Program-made: the position numbers and the translations under genes
Shown here: positions 45,573 through 53,755 of the stretch, in pieces
Numbering within the stretch: the stretch's first letter is position 1
Layout: each line of letters starts with the position of its first letter
The notes under the pieces: generated by a model
Databases searched by the model: none
What the model saw: only the letters and a program-made list of their open reading frames with translations
What the model was told of the DNA's origin: nothing
Assembly (NCBI GenBank): GCA_963739995.1
Contig: CAVUCH010000013.1
Span: 186,001-250,000 of the forward strand
DNA: 64,000 nt
Reading direction: 5' to 3'
DNA from: CAVUCH01 sp963739995
GTDB lineage: Bacteria > Acidobacteriota > Vicinamibacteria > Vicinamibacterales > JAENWD01

Positions 45573-47495
45573 TCACGACCCTTTGCGCTCCGCCAGAACC
45601 AGGGCCAGGTTGCGGCGGGCGCTGGCGAACTGCGGATTGATGGCCAGGGCCCGCTGGTAATGCGCGATTGCCGCGTCGGCCTGCCCGCGGGCGGCGAGGA
45701 GAGTGCCCAGGTTGTTGTGCACTTCAGCGAAGTCCGGCCTGACGTCCAGAGCCCTTTCGTAGTGCTCGATCGCCGCGTCGATTTCGTCGCGCGCCGCGAG
45801 CGCGTTGCCGAGGTTGTAGTGGGCCGCGGCAAAGCCTGGATCGAGTGCGAGCGCCCGGCGGTACTCGGTGATGGCCGCTTCGAACTGTCTGTCGTCCGCG
45901 AGCGCAAGACCGAGGTTGTTGTGTGCCTCCGCGTAGTCGGGTTTGATGTTCAGCGCGGTCTTGTAGTGCCCAACAGCGGCAGCCTTGTCCCCGCGAGCGG
46001 CCAGCACGTTCCCCAGGTTGTTGTGGGCCTCCACCAGGTCTGGCCTGATCTCCAGGGCCCGCCGGTACAGGGTAATTGCCGCGTCGATCTCTCCGCGCGC
46101 CGCGAGCGCTCTCGCGAGATGGTTGTAGGCTTCATGATTGCGTGACGTGGAAGCCAACGCGTGCCTCCAGAGCGTCTCGCTGTCCTTCCAGTACCAGACC
46201 TGCCGCCTGGCGCCGGCCGACAGGATCACAATCATCACGCACGCGCCGACTGCCCACATCCGACGACGGGACGACGACGTACCCACCACGTGCATGGCTC
46301 CCCAGGCCACCGCAATGTAGAGCCCGATGTGTGTGAGATAGGTGTAACGATCGGCCATGGCCTGTGAGCCAACCTGCACGACACCAATGACGGGTACCAG
46401 CATTCCGAGATACCAGAGCCAGCCAACCAGCAGGTACGGATGGCGTCGCCTCCAGGCGACCGCGGCGGCCGAAATGACACCCAGGACGAGGCAGGCTGCC
46501 GCGATCTTCCAGGTGGGCAGGACCTCTCCCGGATGGGGGTAGAAGACCGCCAGTTGTGCCGGATACAGGAACTTCCAGAGATAAGCGACGTACGAATTCA
46601 GGGCGTTCGCCATTCGGGGCCATGCCGTGAGGTGCCACATCGAGCCCCGAGCCGACTCCTGCACGGCGTACGTGACGAGCGCCGATGCGGCGGCGAGTGC
46701 GAACAACGGCAGCTTCTCGAGCCCCAGCCGTCTCACCGCCGCAACACGGCTGCGTTGTCCGGCGGGTGCAGCGCTGGAGGTCGTCGCCATCGAGAAGCGC
46801 TGGAGCGGCCAGTAGTCCAGGAGCAGCAGCACGAAGGGCAGGGTCACGAGCATGGGCTTGCTCAGGAGACCCAGCGTGAAGAGTCCTGCCACCAGCAGGT
46901 AACGGGGAATCGAGGGCGGCCGTCGGACGTAGCCCAGGTACGCAGCGAGCGTGAGCGCGAAGAACAGGCCGCTCAGAACGTCTTTCCGTTCGGCGACCCA
47001 GGCCACCGATTCCACGTGCAGCGGATGAATCGCGAACAGGGCCGCCACGAAAGCACTCGGCCAGAGCGCGCGAGTAGCCTGCAGCAGCACCAGGAACAGG
47101 ATGATGGCGGTGGCGGCGTGGAGGAGAACGCTCGTCAGGTGATGTCCACCCGCGTGCGTCGCACCATACATCTGGACGTCTCCCATGTGTGACAGCCAGG
47201 TGAGCGGATGCCAGTTCGAGGCGTGGCTCCTGGTGAATGCCCACCGGAGTCCGTCAGCCGTCAGACCACGTGCGACATGTGGATTCTCGACGACATACTG
47301 CTCGTCGTCGTAGTTGACGAACCCGTGGTGCACGGTCGGGCCAAAGACGGTGGCCGTCAAGACCAGAAGCACGGCGCAGACAGCGGGCGCGGCGTATGGG
47401 TTCGAGGTGCGAGGGCCTGGACTGGCAGCCCTCTGCTGCGCGCGCGGAGACCTGACGCGGTCCCGGCGGCGGGGTCGCCCAGTCATCGTGGCCAT
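45573..47495 (-). CDS. Polytopic membrane protein with C-terminal TPR repeats (TMTC/glycosyltransferase-like)
   Basis: 640 residues. The first 430 residues hold about ten membrane helices and the FVNYDDEQYVVENPHV block near 60, with HPLTWLSHMGDVQMYG and HPLHVESVAWVAERKDVLSG; this is the arrangement of the TMTC/PMT-like C-type mannosyltransferase fold, whose N-terminal D-D-x-x-Y motif is visible. From about 450 there are five TPR units (AYNHLARALAARGEIDAAIT, VEAHNNLGNVLAARGDKAAA, AEAHNNLGLALADDRQFEAA and so on). Likely transfers a sugar to proteins outside the cell, but this is inferred from fold only. Confidence 0.88.
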   Translation of the reverse strand: MATMTGRPRRRDRVRSPRAQQRAASPGPRTSNPYAAPAVCAVLLVLTATVFGPTVHHGFVNYDDEQYVVENPHVARGLTADGLRWAFTRSHASNWHPLTWLSHMGDVQMYGATHAGGHHLTSVLLHAATAIILFLVLLQATRALWPSAFVAALFAIHPLHVESVAWVAERKDVLSGLFFALTLAAYLGYVRRPPSIPRYLLVAGLFTLGLLSKPMLVTLPFVLLLLDYWPLQRFSMATTSSAAPAGQRSRVAAVRRLGLEKLPLFALAAASALVTYAVQESARGSMWHLTAWPRMANALNSYVAYLWKFLYPAQLAVFYPHPGEVLPTWKIAAACLVLGVISAAAVAWRRRHPYLLVGWLWYLGMLVPVIGVVQVGSQAMADRYTYLTHIGLYIAVAWGAMHVVGTSSSRRRMWAVGACVMIVILSAGARRQVWYWKDSETLWRHALASTSRNHEAYNHLARALAARGEIDAAITLYRRALEIRPDLVEAHNNLGNVLAARGDKAAAVGHYKTALNIKPDYAEAHNNLGLALADDRQFEAAITEYRRALALDPGFAAAHYNLGNALAARDEIDAAIEHYERALDVRPDFAEVHNNLGTLLAARGQADAAIAHYQRALAINPQFASARRNLALVLAERKGS

Positions 47496-47501
47496 TGTAG
47501 G

Positions 47502-48389
47502 TTACGCGTCCGCCCACTGCCGTTTGATGTAGGCGAGCGCCCGCCCGAGGCTCGACGCGGGGTCGTCCGTGGCCTTGCACTCCATCGTGAGCCAGCCGCA
47601 GAAGCCGTGGGCCTTCAACGCGCGAAACCCGGGCCGGTAATCGAACGGCAACGAGCCGGGCTCGGTGCGTCGCGCTCCGTCCGCGAGGTGCACGTACGCG
47701 GTGTGCCGGCCCACCGTTGCGAGGGTCTGCCCGATATCCCGCTCCTCGAGCTGCATGTGGTAGAAGTCGCTCAGCAAGGCCATCCCTGACGTTCCCGCCT
47801 CCTCGATGACCCGGCGGCCGTGCTGCTGAAGGTTCATGTAGTGCGTCTCCTTCGCTGTCAGCGGCTCGATGAGGATCTGCACACCCGTCCCGGCGAGGTC
47901 GGGGGCGAGCGCCCGGAGTCCCTCGATCAGCAGATCGTCCTCCCTCCGGTGCGGACCGGGCGTGTTCGCCATCTCGGGGTACCGGCAAGGGCCGAAGACG
48001 GGGACCTCGATAACCCCCATCGCACCGAGCCGCTGCGCAAGCGCTATGCGACTGCGGTCCAGCGCCACCGCACGCTTTCGTGCCGCGGGGTCCGGATCGA
48101 GCAGCGCCAGCGAGCCGACAATCGCACTGACGGCGATCCCGGTTCCAGCCAGTGCGGCCTCGATGTCCTCCGCCGAGCGGTCCAGGAACTCGGGCCCCAG
48201 CTCGATGCCGTCGTAGCCGAGGGTCTTTACGAGTTCTGCTCGCCGATGGAGATCCCCGTCAGGGAACGGCGAACGTACGCCGAACCGCGGTCCGCGCGAA
48301 CAGCCGCTCACGGCCGGCGCGAGAAGGGCGGCGGCCGAGGCGGAGAGGAAGGAGCGCCGAGACCAGCGACGGAGCGCCTCTGGATCCAT
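47502..48389 (-). CDS. Secreted sugar phosphate isomerase/epimerase-like TIM-barrel protein
   Basis: 295 residues from the ATG at 48389. The N-terminus has a Tat motif (RRSFLSASAAALLAP, 9-23) running into VSGCSRG, a lipobox, so it is probably Tat-exported and lipid-anchored. The body is an AP-endonuclease/xylose-isomerase-like TIM barrel: LGYDGIELGPEFLDRS, ILIEPLTAKETHYMNL (metal Glu), MALLSDFYHMQLEERDI (D-x-x-H), VHLADGARRTEPGSLPFDY and GWLTMECKATDDPA. Substrate unknown. Its first 49 codons and 34 bases upstream lie in a 192-base repeat whose second copy is at 57543-57734. Confidence 0.88.
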   Translation of the reverse strand: MDPEALRRWSRRSFLSASAAALLAPAVSGCSRGPRFGVRSPFPDGDLHRRAELVKTLGYDGIELGPEFLDRSAEDIEAALAGTGIAVSAIVGSLALLDPDPAARKRAVALDRSRIALAQRLGAMGVIEVPVFGPCRYPEMANTPGPHRREDDLLIEGLRALAPDLAGTGVQILIEPLTAKETHYMNLQQHGRRVIEEAGTSGMALLSDFYHMQLEERDIGQTLATVGRHTAYVHLADGARRTEPGSLPFDYRPGFRALKAHGFCGWLTMECKATDDPASSLGRALAYIKRQWADA

Positions 48390-48423
48390 CGCCACAGCTT
48401 GCCACACGGGCGCGACTCGGGTC
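48232..48423. repeat. Direct repeat, left copy (192 bases, exact)
   Basis: Identical over all 192 bases to 57543-57734, in the same orientation, 9311 bases apart. It covers codons 1-52 of the TIM-barrel gene and the 34 bases before its start. Sequence on both sides of the two copies is unrelated. Confidence 0.97.
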
Positions 48424-48542
48424 GCGGAGGCGCGCCAGGAGCTCGCCGAAATCGAAGGGCTTCGTGAGATAGTCGTTCGCCCCGCTGTCCAACCCAGCGA
48501 TCTGCGCCGCGCGCGGCTCGTCTTCGATAAGGACATCCGCAC
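48424..48542 (-). pseudogene. Response-regulator receiver remnant with an internal deletion
   Basis: The minus strand reads VLIEDEP, the usual receiver start, then directly RAAQIAGLDSGANDYLTKPF and DFGELLARLRD, the C-terminal third of an OmpR-type receiver with its T-K-P-F motif. The middle (with the phospho-acceptor Asp) is gone, the first codons are also one base out of frame, and the sequence stops dead at the border of the 192-base repeat. A dead gene fragment. Confidence 0.7.
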
Positions 48543-48576
48543 GACACTCGTCTACGGGCTTAAGCGTTCGCGGCTG

Positions 48577-49512
48577 TCAGCGCACGACTGGAAGCGGAGT
48601 TGCCCAGTACCCGGGCCGAGTTCGAGCGTTCAGCCCGCCCGGCCTTGTGACCTTCACCCGGACGGCACGGTACGATCCGTCGAGCGCCTGGTTCGCAGGC
48701 GTGTAGGCGATCGTGTACTCGTTGCGGATCTGACGTGCGATCTCCAGGACGGCGCTGTCCACATCGGACATCGAGGCGACGTAGTGCACGTCGCCACCGG
48801 CGAGTGCGGTCACGTGATCGAGCTCATCGTCGCCGCTTCGATCTTCCCCCGACGGGCTCTGGCCAACGAGCCTGACCGCGTAAATCACGGACCCGCTCTG
48901 TTCGATGACTTTACGGAGTTGCGCCCTGGAGACGGTACTGGCGTTGTCGTTCCCATCGGTGATGACCAGCAGCGCTCGCCGGTCGCGTGTGGCGCGATCG
49001 CGCAGGTAACGCTCGGCAATGACAACGGCATCACGCATTGCCGTGCCGCCAATCGAATCGACGCGCGAAATCCCTGCCTCGAGCACGTGGACGTCATTCG
49101 TAAACGGCACGTCGATGCGCGGCTCGTCCGCGAAGTTCACGACGAAGACTTCGTCCAGGGGATTCGACGCATGGACGAACGCCAGTGCCGCAGCTTCCAC
49201 GCTCGCGCGCACCGACCGCATGCTCCCGCTGTTGTCGATGATCAGGCCAAGTGAGGCCGGCACATCATGGCGGCGAAACAGCGTGATCGATTGACGGCGG
49301 CCATCCTCGTAGACGCTGAAGGCCGCGCGATCCAGATCCGTGACGAGCTCGCCACGGCCGTTCGTGACCAGCACGTGCAGCACAACGAGACGGGTTTCGG
49401 CATGAAACGTGGCGGGCTGCTGGCCGGCGACGCCGACCAGGAGGGAAGCGGCGACTGCCAGAACTGCTGCATATTTCCGCACTCGCGATCGAAACGCTTC
49501 CTTCTCGGCCAT
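48577..49512 (-). CDS. Secreted VWFA domain protein (acidobacterial type)
   Basis: 311 residues with a signal peptide (AVLAVAASLLVGVAGQQPAT, about 15-32). After VVLHVLVTNGRGELVTDLDR comes a von Willebrand factor A domain: the MIDAS motif D-x-S-x-S in LGLIIDNSGSMRSVRAS, T in IGGTAMRDAV, and the second Asp in LLVITDGNDNASTVSR. The C-terminal EYTIAYTPANQALDGSYRAV and GYWATP close the protein as in the VWFA-related acidobacterial family. Likely a metal-dependent protein-protein contact domain outside the cell. Last gene of an operon with the two genes upstream. Confidence 0.9.
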   Translation of the reverse strand: MAEKEAFRSRVRKYAAVLAVAASLLVGVAGQQPATFHAETRLVVLHVLVTNGRGELVTDLDRAAFSVYEDGRRQSITLFRRHDVPASLGLIIDNSGSMRSVRASVEAAALAFVHASNPLDEVFVVNFADEPRIDVPFTNDVHVLEAGISRVDSIGGTAMRDAVVIAERYLRDRATRDRRALLVITDGNDNASTVSRAQLRKVIEQSGSVIYAVRLVGQSPSGEDRSGDDELDHVTALAGGDVHYVASMSDVDSAVLEIARQIRNEYTIAYTPANQALDGSYRAVRVKVTRPGGLNARTRPGYWATPLPVVR

Positions 49513-49577
49513 CGCTGATCACTGCCGGCGGCGGACGTCATGCCGATCACTTGCCCGGGGGGGCTTCATGCCGGCGC

Positions 49578-51020
49578 TCACGGCTTCTCTTCCGGGCGCG
49601 GCTCATGCTCAGGCGACGGTTCTTGCTTCGGTGCCGGAGCGCGCGGCGCCAGCTGAACCTGGATCCGGGTGTCCGCGGGAAACACAACCTCGCGGCCCTT
49701 GGCGATCACGCCAGCGTACGTCGTTCTGACGACGCCGAGCACACCAAGCGTCACAGCCGCCGGGTGACCCAGCGACGAGAGCGCGAGCCCCGTGATGCTC
49801 GCGCCCACGAACCCGGCCACGCTGCCGCTGAGTGGACCGCCGTACTCCGTTTCGGGCCCCAAGCTATCGGTGTCGTAGTCGAGGTGGCTCCGTGAGAGCC
49901 CGACCAACGCGAGCGTACCGACCGCGGGCGCTATGAACCTGGTCGGGGAATTCGTGACCTTCGTGCCTCCCTCCTCGTCGACGGCGAGGCGCTCGGCGCG
50001 ACCAGCCTCGACCGAGTACAACGAGGCGAGCAACCCTGTCGAATCGCGGCCGCGAACATGAACCGTGTCGAACAGGAACCGCAGCTGGCCGTTTCGGCGA
50101 AAGTGCCGCGCGCGCTTCACGAAGGTGACCTGTCCGGTGAGCCGGGTGCCAGCTGGGAGGATCACCTGGTGCGTCGATGAAAACACCGGACGAGTGACGA
50201 CGGCCTCTACCGGCGTTCCTCTGGTCGCATGCGTGGAGTCGACCGCAATGACCAGCCGGGCCGAGAGGACGCTCTCCGGGGCAGGCGCGGTGCCAGCGTC
50301 CGCGATTTCCGGCGGTGTCGTGGAGCCGAAATCGAGCGCGGACAGCAACCTGGCGTTGAAGACGGTGCCCTTGCTGAAGAACTCGGGGTGATAGGGCAGC
50401 GCGCGCAGCCCCGTGTCCTTCATGCGCTCCACCTTGTCCGGTCCTTTGAGGGTCGCGACCGTCTGCTTCGCCTGCTGAGCGGCCTCCTCGCCGGCGGTCG
50501 ACAGGATGTTCCCCTTCTTTTGAGCGCCGTCGGCAAGCTTGAGCGTGACCTGTTCGGTGCCTACGGATACCTGCGTGCGCACAGGCAGCGTCCGTCCGTC
50601 GGCAAGCACGATCGCATCGAATTGCAGGAGGATGTCGTGAAGCGGCGTGAAGTCACCGCTGAGCATCGCGAGGGCGCGCCGCTTCTTCGACACTGCCGTG
50701 CGTCGCTCGACGTGGCCCAGCACTCGGGTCCCGATGGGAATGACGATGCGATCGTAGGCGAAGATGGGATCGACCAGCACTGCCTCGACGTGCTGACCCA
50801 CGCGCCTGATGACCACCCGGCGGTCCAGCGCAACCCGCAACGGCGTGCCCTCTTCCACGACGAGCCTGAGCGGCGCGTCGTTCGACTGCGCAGATGCGGG
50901 CGGAGTCGCGCAGAGCGCGCCCGCCAGCAGCGAGACACTCGCACCGATCCGCGCCCGCGACGACAGACAGGCGATGCGCGCCCGTGTCGAAGGGACGAGG
51001 GATCTCCGCAACATGATCAC
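49578..51020 (-). CDS. Secreted protein with two VirB10/TrbI-like beta domains
   Basis: 480 residues. A signal peptide ends near 45 (SLLAGALCATPPASAQ). Two similar parts each have the signature seen in VirB10/TrbI outer barrels: DPIFAYDRIVIPIGTRVLGH (about 80-100) and RPVFSSTHQVILPAGTRLTG (about 265-285). A late hydrophobic stretch (GFVGASITGLALSSLGHPAA) follows, and the end is a proline-rich tail. No conjugation gene is near, so this is probably an envelope protein that only shares the fold. GTG start overlapping the lipoprotein's stop by 4 bases. Confidence 0.6.
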   Translation of the reverse strand: MIMLRRSLVPSTRARIACLSSRARIGASVSLLAGALCATPPASAQSNDAPLRLVVEEGTPLRVALDRRVVIRRVGQHVEAVLVDPIFAYDRIVIPIGTRVLGHVERRTAVSKKRRALAMLSGDFTPLHDILLQFDAIVLADGRTLPVRTQVSVGTEQVTLKLADGAQKKGNILSTAGEEAAQQAKQTVATLKGPDKVERMKDTGLRALPYHPEFFSKGTVFNARLLSALDFGSTTPPEIADAGTAPAPESVLSARLVIAVDSTHATRGTPVEAVVTRPVFSSTHQVILPAGTRLTGQVTFVKRARHFRRNGQLRFLFDTVHVRGRDSTGLLASLYSVEAGRAERLAVDEEGGTKVTNSPTRFIAPAVGTLALVGLSRSHLDYDTDSLGPETEYGGPLSGSVAGFVGASITGLALSSLGHPAAVTLGVLGVVRTTYAGVIAKGREVVFPADTRIQVQLAPRAPAPKQEPSPEHEPRPEEKP

Positions 51021-51943
51021 CGGTCCACCTGGGGCCGTTCCGCCAGCTCGAACTCGTCGTCTTTGATCAACCCTATACCGGGCGCGAAGTACTTATGACT
51101 GACGTCGCTTTCGAGTGGCGTGGTTTCACGAAGGTGCACACATCGCTCGAAGGGCCCGGCCGGCGTCTTGACCGTTGCGCTGGTGGAGACGACCTCGACA
51201 CGGTCCATCGCGACCTTCGGCGCGATCTCCTGATAGAACGCCTGCCCGACGGCCGGCGTCGCGGGAATCATCAGACCGAACCTGGCACCTCCTGCGCCCG
51301 CGCGCCAGGCGCTCTCGTGGCTGATGACCTTGCCGTCCTTGTAGTTGTCCACGTCCTCGCCGAAGTAGTAGACATCTCCAGTCTTCCTGTCCGTCGCGAA
51401 GAAGTTGCGCGAAATCTCGGCGAGCGTGCCGTTCTTCGTCTCGCGCTCCTCGAGCACGCCGGTCGTGACGCCATCGATCTCCTGAGTGTCAGGGAGGACC
51501 GTGATCGTCAAGGTATCGATGCCGTTCTTCAACCTCAGGGCTCGCCCAGGCTGCATCGTGAGGTACACGTTCGTGCCCGTCGGAAGCAGGTCAGCCTTGT
51601 TGACGTCGAAACGGTCGCGCCACGCGGGTTCCGCTTGACCGGCGTTGTTCGCGCCGGCCGCGGCAGAGCCCGCTCGGTCCTCCTGGAGCTTCGAGAGAAT
51701 CGTGCCGTCCTCTCGAATCACCACTTCCCACTTGCGCCCGTTCCGGATGATGTCGGTTTCGTAGACGACCTGGCCATCCACGGTCTTCTTGGCGATGTCC
51801 TCGAGCTCTGCGCCAACCAGTTCGCGCTGAATCGTGTCGCGCACCGCCTGTGGCGTCTGGGCGACTGCCACCTTGGTTTCCTTTAGCGCACATCCACAGG
51901 CGACGAGCGCCATGGAGGCTGCCACTGCCCATCCGGTTGTCAT
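51017..51943 (-). CDS. Envelope lipoprotein, function unknown
   Basis: 308 residues. The N-terminus ASMALVACGC gives a lipobox with Cys-16. Residues 30-85 (AVRDTIQRELVGAELEDIAK, then VYETDIIRNGRKWEVVIRED) resemble a PepSY-like fold. The rest is a beta-rich domain with GDVYYFGEDVDNYKDGKVIS and ERCVHLRETTPLESDVSHKY, ending YFAPGIGLIKDDEFEL, a pattern common in acidobacterial secreted proteins of unknown role. Heads the three-gene run with the TrbI-like and VWA genes, divergent from the sigma gene at 52134. Confidence 0.6.
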   Translation of the reverse strand: MTTGWAVAASMALVACGCALKETKVAVAQTPQAVRDTIQRELVGAELEDIAKKTVDGQVVYETDIIRNGRKWEVVIREDGTILSKLQEDRAGSAAAGANNAGQAEPAWRDRFDVNKADLLPTGTNVYLTMQPGRALRLKNGIDTLTITVLPDTQEIDGVTTGVLEERETKNGTLAEISRNFFATDRKTGDVYYFGEDVDNYKDGKVISHESAWRAGAGGARFGLMIPATPAVGQAFYQEIAPKVAMDRVEVVSTSATVKTPAGPFERCVHLRETTPLESDVSHKYFAPGIGLIKDDEFELAERPQVDR

Positions 51944-52133
51944 ATTTGCTCTCCAAGGAAATCACGGCGTTCGCCCGTCCTGCGCGGGCGAAGGAGGCAC
52001 CCAACCGTAAGAGCCCCGGCAGGGAGGAAATCCTTCGCCGGCCGCGAAGGATCATGACGGCTCCCGCCCTCTTACGCTGTGACGCGACGACGGCGTGGCG
52101 ATCTACGCTGAGGGAGCGATATCGAGAACGCAG

Positions 52134-52759
52134 ATGCAACCAGGCGATCTGGATCTCGCCCGCCGGCTGCGGACCGGGGACGACTCTGCCTTTGAGGAAT
52201 TCTTCGCGGAATACTTCCCGCGCATCTATCGGTTTGCGCGGGTCCGCCTGGGCGGTGATGATGAGGCTGCCGAAGAAGTGGCCCAGACGACGCTGATCAG
52301 AGCCCTGGCAAAGGTGGCCACGTATCGCGGCGAAGCCGCCCTCTTTACGTGGCTGTGCGCCTTCTCCCGCCACGAGATCAGCGCCTGGTGCGAGCGCACG
52401 GGAAAAGCGCCGCGTGTGTCGCTGGCAGACGATTCGCGGAGACGCGAGCCGTCCTCGACGCCATTACCGCGCTCTCGCGCGACGATCCCGAGCAGGAATA
52501 CCGGCGTCGTGAGCTGTCGCGCCTCGTGCACGCCACGCTCGATCATCTGCCGGGCAAGTACGGTGACGCGCTGGTGTGGAAGTACCTCGAGGGCAGACCC
52601 GTGGAGGAAATCGGACGTCGACTTGGTCTTGGCTACAAAGCCGCGGAATCGCTGTTGACAAGGGCCCGGCAGGCCTTTCGGGAGGCGTTCGCGCTCATTG
52701 CGGGCGGGCCGTCACCTCCAGCGGCCTTCCGTGATCTCAGGACCCGAGGGCAGCAATGA
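52134..52759 (+). CDS. ECF sigma factor (FecI-like), one frameshift
   Basis: With one added base it is 208 residues. Sigma-2: FEEFFAEYFPRIYRFARVRL and EEVAQTTLIRALAKVATYRG; sigma-4: ELSRLVHATLDHLPGKYGDA and GRPVEEIGRRLGLGYKAAES then LLTRARQAFREAF. The frame breaks near 52431-52434 (GATTCGCGG): adding one T gives LADDFAETRAVLDAI and joins the halves. The ATG at 52134 is chosen because MQPGDLDLARRL starts the sigma domain. The stop overlaps the FecR-like start by 4 bases. Part of a surface-signalling trio with the next two genes. Confidence 0.85.
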
Positions 52760-53743
52760 TTGACGAGGAAGACGTGACGGCTCAACTACTGCGGCTGGCC
52801 GGTGCGCGGCCGGATCCGCCGGCTGAGCGCACGGCGCGGGCCCGAGCGGTGGTTCACCGTGAGTGGCTCGTCGGTCGGCGGCGATGGAGTGGTTCGCCGT
52901 GGTGCAGTGATCGCGGTGCTTGGCGTCGCGGCGTCTCTCGTGATGGCCGTCTGGATGAACCGTCCCCGCCCGGTGGCACCGCCGGGCAATCGCGTGGTCG
53001 CAATCGCCCAACGGATTCACGGACAGCCGCTCATCCTGCGTCAATCCCAGCATCCCGCGGCTCTCCAGCCACTGACCGCGTCCAGCTCGGTCTATCCTGG
53101 CGATCTGATCGAGACCGATGACCTGTCGCGTGCGGCACTGTTGGCCCCGGACGGGAGCTCAGTACGGATCGACCGAGCATCGCGCCTGCGGTTACTCGCG
53201 CCGGCGGTCATCGAGGTCGTCGCGGGCGCGGCGTATGTCGCGACTTCCGATGGATCGCATGGCTTCGAAGTCCGCACGGCGATGGGAACCGTACGCGACG
53301 TGGGCACGCAGTTCGAGGTTCGCAAGACCGAGACGTCGCTGCGAGTGCGCGTGCGATCCGGCACGGTCGAGTTCGGACGTGGCGCGAGCATCACAACGGC
53401 CGGGGCGGGGACGGAGGCGATGGTGACATCCACCGGCATCGCCGTTCGACGGATACCGGCCTACGGACCCGAGTGGGCGTGGACGTCGGATGTTGCACCG
53501 GCCTTTGCCATCGAGGGACGGTCACTGCGTGCGTTTCTCGAGCATCTCGCCGGTGAAGAGGGGTGGATCCTTCACTACGCCGATGCCGCCGTGGCCGAGG
53601 CGGCTGGGCGCATCATCCTGCACGGATCGGTTGAGGGGCTGCAGGCCGAGCAGTCGCTCGGCGTCGCGCTCACGACGAGCGGGTTGCAGTACCGCTTGCG
53701 CGCCGGTGACTTGCTGGTGTCGAGGAAAGCGGACGCGCGATAG
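52756..53743 (+). CDS. FecR-like anti-sigma/signal transducer, one frameshift
   Basis: With one base removed it is 328 residues: a short cytoplasmic part (MIDEEDVTAQLLRLAGARPD), a single membrane helix (AVIAVLGVAASLVMAVWM, about residues 47-64), then the FecR domain with LLAPDGSSVRIDRASRLRLL and VRTAMGTVRDVGTQFEVRKT, and an STN-like C-terminal region (SLRAFLEHLAGEEGWILHYA to TTSGLQYRLRAGDLLVSRKA). The frame changes between 52880 and 52892. It should hold the sigma factor at the membrane and relay a signal from the receptor next door. Confidence 0.85.
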
Positions 53744-53755
53744 AATTGTCCTGCT

